A stretch of 64,000 bases of DNA from Chionoecetes opilio (lineage: Eukaryota; Arthropoda; Malacostraca; Decapoda; Majidae), in the NCBI GenBank assembly GCA_016584305.1, contig JACEEZ010000471.1, forward strand, positions 31,001 to 95,000. Direction: 5' to 3'. The notes under the pieces are model-generated. The model saw only the letters and a list, made by a program, of their open reading frames with translations, was not told the origin of the DNA and ran no database searches. Below, piece by piece: positions 10,275 to 22,558 of the stretch. A program made the position numbers and the translations under genes. Each line of letters begins with the position of its first letter. Within the stretch, counting starts at the first letter, position 1.

Positions 10275-10980
10275 ACAGTGAGGTTTGCGAGTACGATTCA
10301 ACTTTTCATCTTCATTTCTACCGAAAAACTAAAGGTTGAAGGGGTTGTGAGGTTAGAAAAGTGAGGTTTGCGAGTACTGAACGCAACGTTACTAGGGAAA
10401 ATAGAAAGGTTGGAGGGGTTGAGAGGTTAGAACAGTGAGGTTTGCGAGTACTGAATGCAACATTACTAGGGAAAAACTAAAGGTGAGTGGGGTTGAGAGG
10501 TTAGAACAGTGAGGTTTGTGAGTACTGAACGCAACATTCCAAGAGAAAAACGATAGATTGAAGGGGTTAATTATGAGATTAGAACAGTGAGGTTTGCGAG
10601 TCCTGAACGCAACATTACTAGGGAAAAACGAAAGGTTGGAGGGGTTGAGAGGTCAGAACAGTGAGGTTTGTGAGTACTGAGCGCAACACTCCCAGGAAAA
10701 AAATAAAGGTTGAAAAGGTTGTGAGGTTTGAACAGTGAGGTTTCCGAGTACTGAACGCAACATTACCAAGGAAAAACTATAGGCTGGAGGGGTTGAGAGG
10801 TTACACAAGTGAGGTTTGTGAGTACTGAACGCAACATTCCAAGAGAAAAACGATAGACTGAAGGGGTTAATTATGAGGTTAGAACAGTGAGGTTTAGTTT
10901 AGATCTACAGCGAGTACGATTCAACTTTTCATATTTTCATTTCGTTGGAAAAGTATTCATACCGACAGAAAAATGAATAA
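10275..10980 (+). repeat. 74-bp minisatellite, right part (about 8-9 units)
   Basis: Units contain GTGAGGTTTGCGAGTACTGA, then ACGCAACATTACTAGGG, then AAAACTAAAGGTTGGAGGGG and TTGAGAGGTTAGAACA. Alternate units carry ATTCCAAGAGAAAAACGATAG, which suggests a higher-order arrangement. The array continues the left block at 8000-8203. Confidence 0.85.
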
Positions 10981-11231
10981 TTGGTGGAGTGTAGCCATCA
11001 ATACTTTGTGAGGGGATAAATATTAAATGTTGTCACAGTGGAAATATCTACAATATGCTGCGGAATTAAAATGGCCTATTACTTGTCCGTGGTTAATAGG
11101 ACGGAAATTTTACTCATCTGTTTCCAAGCATCAAAGGCGAGGGGGATTGAGGATTTATTTTTTGTACTTACGCATGTGATCCAATTGTTCTGTAGAAACG
11201 AATTCGCGGATCTATGTAAGATCCCTATTTA
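10981..11231. other. Unassigned sequence
   Basis: A short, apparently single-copy stretch without a convincing open frame or repeat. Confidence 0.4.
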
Positions 11232-11323
11232 ATAATGGACACATACACAACATACACACACACACGCACACACGCACACACACACGGACACACGCACACA
11301 CACACACACACGCACACACACTT
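11232..11323. repeat. (AC)n microsatellite with CGCAC variants
   Basis: An AC-repeat tract interrupted by ACGC and ACGG units. Confidence 0.9.
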
Positions 11324-11605
11324 ACAGCATTGATATATCGCCACCCTTAGCTCTACCAGGATTTCGAGGTCACAGCTCCTCGGCATAATTCCCTCCCCTA
11401 CTATCTGCATAGCTATAAACTGATAACATAGCCTATATATAACTGAACATAACTGTGAACATACACTCTAACGTGAAAGAGGACAGAGCTAAATTGTCAC
11501 AGCCTGGCCGGGATTCGAAACTGCGTCCTCTCAATAGCAATGAAACTCAATAGGAAGTGAGTCAAGATATTTTTACTATAACACCACGTGGATGTATGTG
11601 TGTGT
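11324..11605. other. Unassigned sequence
   Basis: Apparently single-copy sequence between two AC tracts. No coding or RNA signal was recognised. Confidence 0.4.
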
Positions 11606-11607
11606 GT

Positions 11608-11680
11608 ACATTAAACACACACACACACACACGCGCACACACACACACACACACACGCACACACACACACACACACACTA
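11608..11680. repeat. (AC)n microsatellite
   Basis: An AC dinucleotide tract with rare CGC interruptions. Confidence 0.9.
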
Positions 11681-11828
11681 TTACATGTAATTGGTCACGC
11701 CCGTGTTTTTCTCTCCCACCGTGAAGAATAATGAGTTTGATAACTACGATATAATGAGTTATAATGGCACCAGTATTTCAGGTCGATGGACGAAAGAAAT
11801 TTGAGTTTATATCTGTTTATACCGAGAT

Positions 11829-11854
11829 AGTGTGTGTGTGTGTGTGTGTGTGTG
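11829..11854. repeat. (TG)n tail of SINE-A copy 1
   Basis: The TG tract directly abuts the 3' end of the minus-strand SINE. In element orientation it is a (CA)n tail. Confidence 0.8.
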
Positions 11855-12160
11855 TATTCATCTAGTTGTATTCATCTAGTTGTATTTTACACGGCCAGAG
11901 CAACGCTCGTATGGCCCCGTCTCCATATCAACATTTTATTTTTTATTTTTCTCATTCATCTTTTCGTGATGGCCGAAGCCAGCACCCCGGGAGGGGGGTC
12001 ACAAACCCCCGGCTGACACCCGGTACCCATTCACTGCTGGGTGGACAGGGGCTGCGGTTTTAAGGAAACAGCCCATATGTTTCCGCTCCGCCCGGGGATC
12101 GAACCCGGGACTTCTCGGTTGTGAACCGAGCGTGCTAACCACTACACTACGGAGTACCCC
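11855..12160 (-). mobile_element. SINE family A, copy 1 (tRNA-Val-like head)
   Basis: Read on the minus strand, the element starts with a tRNA-like head: GGTACTCCGTAGTGTAGTGG (A-box region), an anticodon arm CTCGGTTCACAACCGAG (loop with CAC, as in tRNA-Val), and the B box GGGTTCGATCCCCGGG. The body contains ACCCGGTACCCATTCACTGC-like sequence in plus sense. The element ends with two copies of CAACTAGATGAATA followed by (CA)n. Five other copies are in this window. The head is too diverged at the acceptor stem to call a functional tRNA. Confidence 0.85.
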
Positions 12161-12164
12161 ATGT

Positions 12165-12285
12165 GTGAGTGTGTGTGTGTGTGTGTGTGAGTGTGAGTGT
12201 GAGTGTGTGTGTGTGTGAGAGAGAAAAAACCCCCAGAGACATAGAGAGAGAGACAAAGAGGGACAGACAGGCATAAATGAGAGAG

Positions 12286-12338
<53 letters not shown>

Positions 12339-12341
12339 GAG

Positions 12342-12424
<83 letters not shown>

Positions 12425-12450
12425 CGAGAGCGAGAGTGAGAGCGAGAGCG

Positions 12451-12506
<56 letters not shown>

Positions 12507-12560
12507 GAGAGGAGAGGAGAAGAGAGGAGAGGAGAGGAGAGGAGGAGAGAGAGAGAGATA
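12165..12560. repeat. (TG)n then (GA)n compound microsatellite
   Basis: TG repeats at 12165-12220 change into a GA tract from about 12276 to 12558, with GGAGA and GAGCGA variants. Open frames on both strands here are composition artefacts. Confidence 0.9.
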
Positions 12561-13149
12561 GATCACTTCCCTTACTAGTGATGAAAATAGCGTTTATTAT
12601 ACAGTCTTTCTAGTACATATTTAGCTGATGATAATACTTTCTATATTATGATGGACAATATGGGTTTTTAAATAACATTTTTGTTTTGTTTTGTTTTGTT
12701 CTTCCTTAGATTAATCATCTAATGGCACAGAATTCGGATGTGCAGTTAGTGTTTTGGGAGGAGACTAATGAATGAATTGCAGTTCAGCAAGGGTGGGTGT
12801 GGGCACGAACACTGTTGCTCTTTGGCGGGTAAAGCCCATACCGAAGGTAGTGAACATGTTGCCCATCCTCAGTAGCGCACAGCCTCGCGAGCTCCTCGGC
12901 GTGTGATGCCAATTTCCCTCACATAGGAGACCAAAGTTTATCCTGATCACCCCCCAAAAACCGACTTAGAGGACTTGGGGAACGCGAAAACGGTGTACCA
13001 CGGGCATCTGTGCCCACCCCTCCTGTTCGTGCACCCTCCGTCTCTGAGCTTCGCCCTTCGCCTCACAGTGCCCTCAGCTGCGGAGGGTCCTGGAATAAAC
13101 ATCGACGGTTCTTTATTTGGCAGAGAAGAGAGACTTCCACTTTCTGCTT
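12561..13149. other. Unassigned single-copy-looking stretch
   Basis: Non-repetitive sequence of mixed composition. Two short open frames (12765-12950 minus and 12975-13166 plus) have no recognisable domain. A host exon here cannot be ruled out, but nothing supports one. Confidence 0.35.
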
Positions 13150-13640
13150 ACCTTTTCGGGAATTAAAAAAAGGGGGGGAAAAGAAAAAAGGAGGGGGGGG
13201 AAGGGGGAAAAAGGGGGGAAAAAGGGGAAAGGAAAGAAGAGAGAAAAAAGGGAAAAAAAAAGGAAGAAGAAGAGGGGGGGAAAAAAAGGGGAAAAAAGAA
13301 GGAAAAGGAAAAGGGAGAAAAAGAGAAGGAGGGAAAAAGGAAAAAGGGAGGAAAAAGGAAGAAAAGAAGGAAAGGGAGTTCAGTCTTTTTTTTTCCCCTT
13401 GAATTAAAGGAAAAAAAACCTTTTGAGAAAACCCCCCCGGGAAAAAATTTTCTGAGATTTTACAGACTTTAGTACAAAGTTTTTTTGAACTCCTTTTTGT
13501 TTTTTTTTTGGCCCCAGAAAAAATTTTTGGGGGTTCGGGGCGGGTTTTTGGGAGGAACAAGGGTAATTTGGTTAGCGGGTTGGGGGGGGAAAAACATTTT
13601 TTTTTGGGGAAAACGAAATAGAATAGGGGCCCAATTTGCC
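13150..13640. repeat. Purine-rich low-complexity tract with inflated homopolymers
   Basis: GGGGAAAA-type runs (13165-13380) are followed by long T, A, C and G homopolymers. The texture suggests poor consensus over a GA-rich tract. The Lys-rich open frames are artefacts. Confidence 0.6.
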
Positions 13641-14150
13641 CTTGTGGAACCAGGACGCTTTGTGAGAAGAAGGACTAGGTAGCAAGTTTAGACTGAGAAA
13701 CCACCTCGAGAAGAAGAAGGAGAGGGGAGCAGAGAAGGAGCAATGCGGACAGGGAAGTGCTAGCAGCAGACAGTTTTGTAGACCTGTGAGCGTTGTCAAG
13801 ACCCCAGCTGTCGAGGTGTGAAAAGAGAGAGAATGGACTGAGAGAGAGAGAGAGACTTCCCACCCTTTCCTCTCTTCTTTCGCCTGCCTGACCTTTCGTT
13901 ATCTATCCGCGCGTTCACTATCCATATATCAGTTTCCTCTCTACACACCCAAAGCGGGAATGAGGAGAGACTAATGAATATGTAAATATGCAATGCAGGC
14001 GAAGACACACCGAGAGGAAAGGGAGTGAAGAAAAATAAAGAGAAAGGAAAAGACAGGGAAATTAAGAGTAAAATTGAACATGGGAACTCAGAAAAAAGAT
14101 ATGAAAAAGAGGTAGTGTTATTGTATCGGTAAATAAAGGTACCAATAGCA
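13641..14150. other. Unassigned sequence
   Basis: Mixed-composition sequence with short GA tracts. No coding, RNA or transposon signal was recognised. Confidence 0.35.
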
Positions 14151-14155
14151 ACAGC

Positions 14156-14188
<33 letters not shown>

Positions 14189-14201
14189 TGTAGTAATATT
14201 A

Positions 14202-14298
<97 letters not shown>

Positions 14299-14430
14299 AA
14301 GTAGTAGTAGTAGTAATATTAGTGGTGGTAGTAGTAGTAGTAGTAGTAGTAACATTAGTGGTGGTAGTAATAGTAGTAGTAGTATTAGTAGTAGTAGTAG
14401 TAGCTGTAGTAGTAGTGGTAGTGGTGGTAA

Positions 14431-14508
<78 letters not shown>

Positions 14509-14578
14509 ACTAGTAGTAGTAGTAGTAGTATAGTAGTGGTGGTAGTAGTAGTAGTAGTAAATAGTAGTAGTAGTAGAT
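14151..14578. repeat. (GTA)n trinucleotide array
   Basis: A long GTA/TAG array with internal ATTAGTGGTGGTAG variants that recur three times, suggesting higher-order duplication. Poly-Val and poly-Leu frames over it are artefacts. Confidence 0.95.
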
Positions 14579-15070
14579 GTAAGGAGCGTGTGAAGAGTAT
14601 AGAGAACCCCCGTTAGATGGGGAATGGGTAAGGACAGAATAGCTAGGGTGGTGAAAGTGTGGGGTTTGACCCGAGGGGGGTTTTGGAATGGTGGTGAGAG
14701 GTCCCCTGTAGTCCCGAGGTGTTCCCAAGGAAAGTAGAGTAAGGGTAGGGAATAGGAAACTAAATGAATGTATTAGTGTTATAAATAGGGTGGAATAGGA
14801 GTTATAATAAAAGAGTAATATGTAGTAAAGAAAAAGGGTGTGTAATGGATGAGGTTGTCGTATTTTGTCGGTTGAGTGTTAGGGGTAGAGATATATCTTA
14901 AAAGGTGGTGGTGGGGTTGGTGGGTGGGTGGGTGGTGGTTTGGTGGGGTAGGTTTGTTTAAATTTTGGTAGTAGTTTGTAAGTAGTATTTGTAGTAAGGT
15001 TATAAGTAATAGGAGGGGGGTAGGGGAGGAAATAAAGAGGCGGGGAGGGAAGAAGGATAAGAGAAGAGAG
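14579..15070. other. G/T-rich unassigned stretch between GTA arrays
   Basis: Low-complexity G/T-rich DNA with no recognised feature. It may be decayed GTA array. Confidence 0.4.
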
Positions 15071-15530
15071 AGAGTAGTAGTAGTAGAAGTATGGGTAGTA
15101 GTAGTAGTATAGTAGTAGTAGTAGTAGTAGAGTAGTAGTAGTAGTAGTAGTATAGTAGAGTAGGGGTGGGGTAGGGGTAGTAGTAGTAGTAGTAATAGTA
15201 GTAGTATAGTTGTAATAGTAGTAGCAGTAGTAGTAGTAGTAGTAGTAGTAGTAGAAGTAGGGGTAGTAGTAGTCGTAATAGTAGTAGTAGTAGTAGTAGT
15301 AATAGTAGTAGTAGTAGTAGTACTAGTAGTGGTAGTAGTAGAAGTAGGGGTAGTAGTAGTCGTAGTAGTAGTAGTAGTAGTAGTAGTAATAATAGTATAC
15401 ATAGTAGTAGTAAAGGTGATAATAATGAGTAGTAGTGGCAGTAGTAGTGATAGTAGAAATAGTAATAGTAGTAGTAGTAGTAGTAAGTAGTAGTAATAGT
15501 AGTAGTAGTAATAATATCAATAATAAAAGT
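15071..15530. repeat. (GTA)n array with tandemly repeated subunits
   Basis: A GTA array containing at least two copies of a subunit with AGAAGTAGGGGTAGTAGTAG and TCGTA (about 15253-15275 and 15340-15363). This suggests segmental duplication within the array. Confidence 0.9.
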
Positions 15531-15716
15531 ATATATTCCTGTCAAATAGTACACACACACACACAGTCATTCCAACCCCTCACCTCTCACACACCTCACA
15601 CTTGTGCCCTTCCTTCCCATGGGCTAATTTTCTCCTCTCTCCCATGATCTTCCTTTCCAACTTCCCTCCCTCCTTCACCCCTTCCCTTCCTCCTCCTCTC
15701 CCCTCCCCACCTCCTC

Positions 15717-15732
15717 CTCCTCCTCTCACCCT
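15717..15732. repeat. Target-site duplication (left), 16 bp
   Basis: CTCCTCCTCTCACCCT directly precedes the non-LTR element and is repeated exactly at 19683-19698. The sequence is low-complexity, so chance identity is not excluded, but it falls at both expected boundaries. Confidence 0.65.
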
Positions 15733-18700
15733 TCCTCACTCGATTACGCTTGCTTAGTTAACTATCAGGGGGCGACTGGCATTAGTAACGTAATCAGTGA
15801 TCTGCTGAGTGATCACTTTGCCATCGGGATCAGACTACCTTTAACGAAAAGAAAGGTACACTGTGACAGAAAGCGTCTGTCTCTGCCAAAGGATAAGGTT
15901 GACCACTTTATCTCAAAAATTTCACTCTGGTATGATAATTATCGTCCAACCTGCATTGATAAATTTTATCGTGACATGGTTTGCGCTATTGAGACAGTTC
16001 TTTGTGATAATCAGAGTAATCAACGCGCAACTAAACAAAGGTACTCAAGGTCAAGGGCTAAACAGTATCCATACGACAAAGCGTTGCAGGCACACACGCG
16101 AATGTTACGGGTGGCGCATAAAAAATGGGTAGAATCTGGACGGGATGCTGCTACCAGGGACACACTCCTAGAGACAGCTAAGATATTGGGGACCATGAGG
16201 AAGGAAACACGCGGCGAGTACTGGAAGCAATTTGCAAACAAAGTGGGTGATTGTAATAACGTCCCTGAAATATGGAGGGCAGTTAACAAAGTCAGGGGGA
16301 AGAGAGCCAGCTGTGTGGCACACCCACACCCAGAGAAGGTAGCAAATGAGCTTATAACAAAGTGGGCATATGAGGCTAGTGCTGCCAGTCCTCCTCAGAC
16401 TGTAAACGATGCGGTAGGAGAATGGGAGGTTGAGAGGAGATCCTCTATCCTCACTGCCTTAAACGTGGGAGATGAAACAGATGTGGATATTACTCAGGAT
16501 GAATTGTTGCGAGCCATAAAAAACGGAAAATCTACTGCTCCAGGAGCTGATGGTATTACCTATGAAATACTTAACTGCTTGGCTAGTATACATGACGGAC
16601 CACTGTTACGACTATTTAACATGAGTTTTAGGGAGGGAAGGCTGCCCAAAGCATGGAAGGAGGCGATCATAATCCCTGTCCCTAAGGTCAGTGGAGGCTA
16701 TAGACCGATATCATTAACAACATGCTTTTCTAAAATGATGGAGAGAGTCCTCTTGGAGAGATTAATGTATAAAGTAGGCGATGACATCAGCGATAATCTG
16801 TTTGGCTTCATTAAGGGGAAGGGAACAGCTGATGCTGTTATAAGATGTTTATCCCATGAGTCTGATTACTGCCGCGTCTTTATAGACTTAAAAGGCGCCT
16901 TTGACAAGGCCATGGGTGAAGTTATACTGTATGAACTTGCTACTATAGGTGTGGGTGGCAGGCTCCTCCACTGGATAGGCGATTATCTCCATGGCAGGAA
17001 GGCGAGAGTCCTGTTTCAGGGTTCCTTATCTGACCAGAAAGCATTTACTCTTGGCACTCCTCAAGTTGGTGTATTAAGCCCCATGCTATTCAATATTTTG
17101 ATGAATAAAGTCGGTTCCTTAGAGCTCTCTCACAATGTAAATGCTGTGATTTACGCTGACGACATCCTCCTTCAGAGTAGAGATGTACGTAATATGCAAA
17201 TTGCCCTAGACAAGTTCACGATTGTGACCCAGAGAATGGGTCTCGTGTTAAATGAGGAAAAGACAAAGTTTCAATGTCGAGCAGTTGGGGACATACACCT
17301 AACCGTCAACAACAAAAATGTTGCAAGAGTGAGATCCTATAAGTACCTCGGAATGTATGTAGGATACTCAGCTGATAGTAAAGAGGCGGAGCTGACCCAC
17401 CTGGTAACGCAGTGTAGGGCGCGACTCCAACCCATGAAAGCTTTAGCCTGGAGTGGGAATGGTGTCGGAGTTCCTGTGCTAAGGACCATGTACATCAGCA
17501 CTATCAGGTCTTTAATAGATTATGCTAGCCCTGTCCTCTCTTGCTTTGGCTCGGGAAGGATGGAAAAGCTTGAGAAGCTACAAAACACTGCCATGAGGAT
17601 CATCCTAAACTGCCCTAAAAATGCGATGGTAGACTGCATGAGAATGGAGCTCAGCCTCCCTGCTCTCAAAGACAGGGTCTCCCAAGTTAACTCGGCAGCT
17701 GCCGTAAGGCATATGAGGGCAAAGGGAGGGGCCACATTAGTTGATAGTGTCACCACTGGACTTGCTGGGCTCACAACTTTTAGGAAACAGGGCCGGAGAG
17801 GATATTTAGCTACGCTAGTGGCAGAGATAGGTAGGTATGACCTGATGAACAGCTGTGAAACACAGGGACGACATAAGAGGGGCCCTCCGTGGCAGGACAC
17901 ACAAGTAACCATAATAATATCGCCACTGGATAAGAAAAAGCACATGTATGCTCCACATGAACTTAAATACATTTTTTTGGAGAAACTTTCACCTTTCTGG
18001 CAGGCGAACAGTACACATGTGTGGTGTGACGGGTCTGTCATGGAGAGTGGCAGGGCCGGGTGTGGTATTCTGGTGAGGCAGTATGATGTACATGGCGTGG
18101 TCACGGACACCCATCAAGCTTATAGACTGTCTGATGCTATTTCCTCCACTCAGGCTGAGCTCTCTGCCATACTCCTTGGCCTTGGGAAAGTCAAGGATGG
18201 TGTTGGGGACACATATTTTTATGTAGACAGCAGGGGAGCTCTGGAATCCCTTAGGAGTCCACACCCTGTTTTTGAGGAGATAGTGAACGAGTGTATGGGT
18301 ATTTTGCAGGGCATTGAAAGGACAGGTAGATCCGGGACCTTTCATTTGGGTGCCATCCCATGTAGGGATAACTCTCAATGAAAGGATGGATGACATCGCC
18401 AAGCAGGCAACGTGCAGGGACTCAGTAGATATCCAGGGCACACTGTCCATGAGACAAGTCAAGACTCAGATTAGGGATACTCAAAACGACACTGACAAAG
18501 CCAGGATAGAAAACAAATATGCCAACCACCCGCTCATGGCACACTATACAAATGTTGCACTGCAGACACACTTCTCATACGGCAAACACAGAACTAAATG
18601 GAAAGACACAGTCTTCACGAGACTTAGGTTGGGGTCCCCCTTTTACTGGGAACTGGGGATGAACGTGCCCGAGGACGACAAAAAATGTAGATTGTGCCAG

Positions 18701-18874
18701 CAGCTCAGGTCCCACACCTTACAACATTAAATACTGCAGTGTCCATCTTTGGCAACTTTCAGACATCCCGATATAGATAATGTCATGGACCAAGTTATCT
18801 GGATGACAAACAACGGTCAGGTTGATGCGGCATTACGGAAAACCAGCCTCCAGCGTCTTATGGGATCGGGATAA
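15733..18874 (+). pseudogene. EN(tail)-RT-RNase H polyprotein, two lesions
   Basis: The frame is open from the element's left end. LLSDHFAIGIRL (about 15805-15840) is the last catalytic block of the endonuclease. From the Met at 15976, 801 codons are open. RT blocks include IIIPVPK, GYRPISLTTCFSKMMERVL, FIDLKGAFDKA (catalytic Asp near residue 304), GTPQVGVLSPMLFN and IYADDILL (YADD at residues 393-396). RNase H starts with VWCDGSV (Asp near 685), then STQAELSAILL and YFYVDSRGAL. A frameshift near 18340 moves the last block, IWVPSHVGITLNERMDDIAK, to another frame. A C-terminal CRLCQQLRSHTLQH is followed by an in-frame TAA where Tyr is expected, and the frame then runs to 18872-18874. Only two clear lesions in about 3 kb suggest a fairly young copy. 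Confidence 0.88.
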
Positions 18875-18894
18875 GTGCAACGGCAAAATAGTAG

Positions 18895-19162
18895 ATATAG
18901 TAGATATGGATAATAATGCAATAGTATATGTATGTGAGTATGCATATGTGTGTATCTGTGTATATGTAGGTATGGGTATATGTATGTATGTATGTATGTA
19001 TATGTCTGTATGTGCATGTATGTGTGTATATGTATATCTGTGTATGTATATGTGAATGCATATGTGTGTGTATGTATGCGTGTATATGTATGCATGTATG
19101 CATATGTATGCATGTGTGCGAGCATGTGTATGTATGTATACGTATGTGTATGTTTGTCTATA

Positions 19163-19197
<35 letters not shown>

Positions 19198-19345
19198 GCA
19201 TATGTATATATGTGTGCATGTGCATATGTGTGTGTATGTATGTATGTATGTATATCTATATATGTTCATGTGTGTGTATGTGTGTATGTGTATGTGTATA
19301 TATATACGTAAATATATATATATATATATGTATGTGTATTTGTAT
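18895..19345. repeat. (TATG)n/(TG)n/(TA)n array inside the retrotransposon 3' UTR
   Basis: A compound array of TATG, TGTA and TATA units occupies most of the 3' UTR between the polyprotein stop and the conserved 3' end. Open frames here are artefacts. Confidence 0.85.
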
Positions 19346-19655
19346 ATACATCTATAATATGGGATACCTCATAGTAAAGATATGGGATAAAAATAAAATA
19401 AAGTAAAACAACAGTATATGTTATAGATGGTAATGTAATGGTAGGTATATTTATGTACAATGCTGGACAGCCTAACTTTTATGTAAGTCATTCTTATCAC
19501 ATTTATCAGTATTTAGTAATGTACGTATGATCAGTATGCTCAGGGCGGGGACTGCCTAAGCACCCATGCACGTCCTTTGGGACAACGGTATATCCCTCTC
19601 ATGTGTGTCTCTAGGTAGACCTTAGCACATATGTGTCTGTATGTACTTTTGTCCT

Positions 19656-19661
19656 AATAAA
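19656..19661 (+). terminator. Polyadenylation signal AATAAA
   Basis: AATAAA lies 21 bases before the right target-site duplication, at the 3' end of the non-LTR element. Confidence 0.65.
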
Positions 19662-19682
19662 TGTATCAAATCAAATCCTCCT

Positions 19683-19698
19683 CTCCTCCTCTCACCCT
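19683..19698. repeat. Target-site duplication (right), 16 bp
   Basis: An exact repeat of 15717-15732, directly after the element's ATCAAAT tail. Confidence 0.65.
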
Positions 19699-19821
19699 CC
19701 CTCCCTTCCCTCATCAGCCTCACAAATCATGGACAAGTGTTTGGCAGACATTCAGCTGCTCCATCGTATATGCTTTTCAAACGATTAGTTGAAGTAATTA
19801 AGGGTCTGCGTGTGGTCATTA

Positions 19822-20571
<750 letters not shown>

Positions 20572-20630
20572 AATAGTTTCTTGCTTCCCTTTACGATATA
20601 TTTGTAATCAGTCTTCTTTTTTATGTGTGT

Positions 20631-20935
20631 GTATTCAACTAGTTGTCATCTAGTTGTATTTTACAGGGCCTGAGTAACGCTCGAATGGCCCCGTCTCCAT
20701 ATCAATATTTGTATCATCATCCTTAGTGCTCAGTACTCAGTGTCCTTAGTGCTCAGTTGGCCGAAGCCAACACCCCGGGACGGCCGGGAGGCGGGTCACA
20801 AACCCCCGGCTAACACCTGGTACCCATTCACTGCTGGGTGGACAGGGGCTCGGGTTTTAAGGACACAGCCCATCTGTTTTCCGCTCCGCCCGGGGATCGA
20901 AACCCGGGACTTCCCGGTTTTGAACTGATTGTGCT
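20631..20935 (-). mobile_element. SINE family A, copy 2 (head truncated)
   Basis: The copy has the family A body with CAACTAGAT tail motifs at the left. The B-box region CCCGGGTTTCGATCCCCGGG lies near 20880-20905. The A-box end of the head is missing, replaced by a TGTGCG array. Confidence 0.82.
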
Positions 20936-21053
20936 GTGTGTGTGTGCGTGTGCGTGTGCGTGTGCGTGTGCGTGTGCGTGTGCGTGTGCGTGTGCGTGTG
21001 TGTGCGCTGTGAGTGTGCGTTTGCGTGTGCGTGTGCGTGTGTGTGTGTGTGTG
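20936..21053. repeat. (GTGTGC)n array
   Basis: Hexamer repeats directly replace the head of SINE-A copy 2. Confidence 0.9.
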
Positions 21054-21354
21054 TTTCATTACAATTCGCTTTTCTTCAGCTTGATTCACATTTGCATCGT
21101 TCAAATGATTGACAATGACTGGGAAATAAAAACAACATAATAAGATGAGATATTACATAAAGGGATCGATGGACAACTTCTTCGTGACTGACCTCATATT
21201 GCCATCACCTCTCAATGCACACTGTTGCCACATTCTGTTGGAAACCCTTTTTATGGGTCACAAAATATATATATATGGAACAAGGAAAAATCTCTGCTCC
21301 ACCTTGCCTATGGACCAAAAACCACACATCGCCAACACTGGTTCGTGCACTAAT
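21054..21354. other. Unassigned sequence
   Basis: Single-copy-looking DNA between two microsatellites. No feature recognised. Confidence 0.4.
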
Positions 21355-22040
<686 letters not shown>

Positions 22041-22558
22041 CGGCAAAATAGTAAAGAATAATAAACGACTTGCAGGGCGCATGACGGACATTACAACGAA
22101 AGAAAATAAATGAGTAAAGTAGAATAATATGGTAGAAAAAGACATATAGCAAGAAAGATAACACAAAACACGATTTATAGAATGGCATGACTGAAGATAT
22201 TATATAAATAATGAGACATAGATACATACTTTAATTCATATGTACTCAATAAATGAATTACCCAGAGTAGTGAAACTAACTGATGGAGCATAACGCATGT
22301 CAAATAGCTAGACTGAATCCATAGCATGGACGCAATACTCTGAAACATCAAACACTCGTGCGGGCATGAAGTCTAACAGAGGAGAACTTGAGGTCAATTC
22401 CTCAATATATGTTATCGAATATAACCTATGAGCTGGAGCATTAGGATGAAAAATATGATATATGGACTAAAACTAGCAAATAGACAACTTACGTATGGAA
22501 AGGAGGACAGGTGTAAAGAGGACATTACATAGCTTATTCAATTTCTCAATAATGATAT
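22041..22558. other. Noisy partial duplicate of the retrotransposon 3' region
   Basis: 22279-22400 repeats 22582-22705 with many small substitutions and insertions. Shared strings include GGAGCAT, ACGCATGTC, ATAGCTAGA, CCATAGCATGG and GGGAACTCTGAGGTC-like sequence. The quality of match is much lower than expected for a tandem duplication in the same element. The remainder of the interval is unassigned. Confidence 0.5.

Larger units (their letters stand above)
15733..19682 (+). mobile_element. Non-LTR retrotransposon (endonuclease tail - RT - RNase H - finger), 5'-truncated
   Basis: The element starts in the last part of an AP-type endonuclease, contains a nearly complete RT and RNase H, and has a long 3' UTR with AATAAA (19656-19661). 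It ends in the short tail ATCAAATCAAAT. A 16-bp direct repeat flanks it. The 3' UTR contains a 450-base TATG/TG/TA array (18895-19345). The order EN-RT-RNase H-CCHC fits the I-like group of non-LTR elements. Confidence 0.88.

Noticed and set aside
14062..15560. Poly-Val, poly-Leu and poly-Tyr/Thr frames
   Set aside because: Translation of (GTA)n arrays with no complexity.
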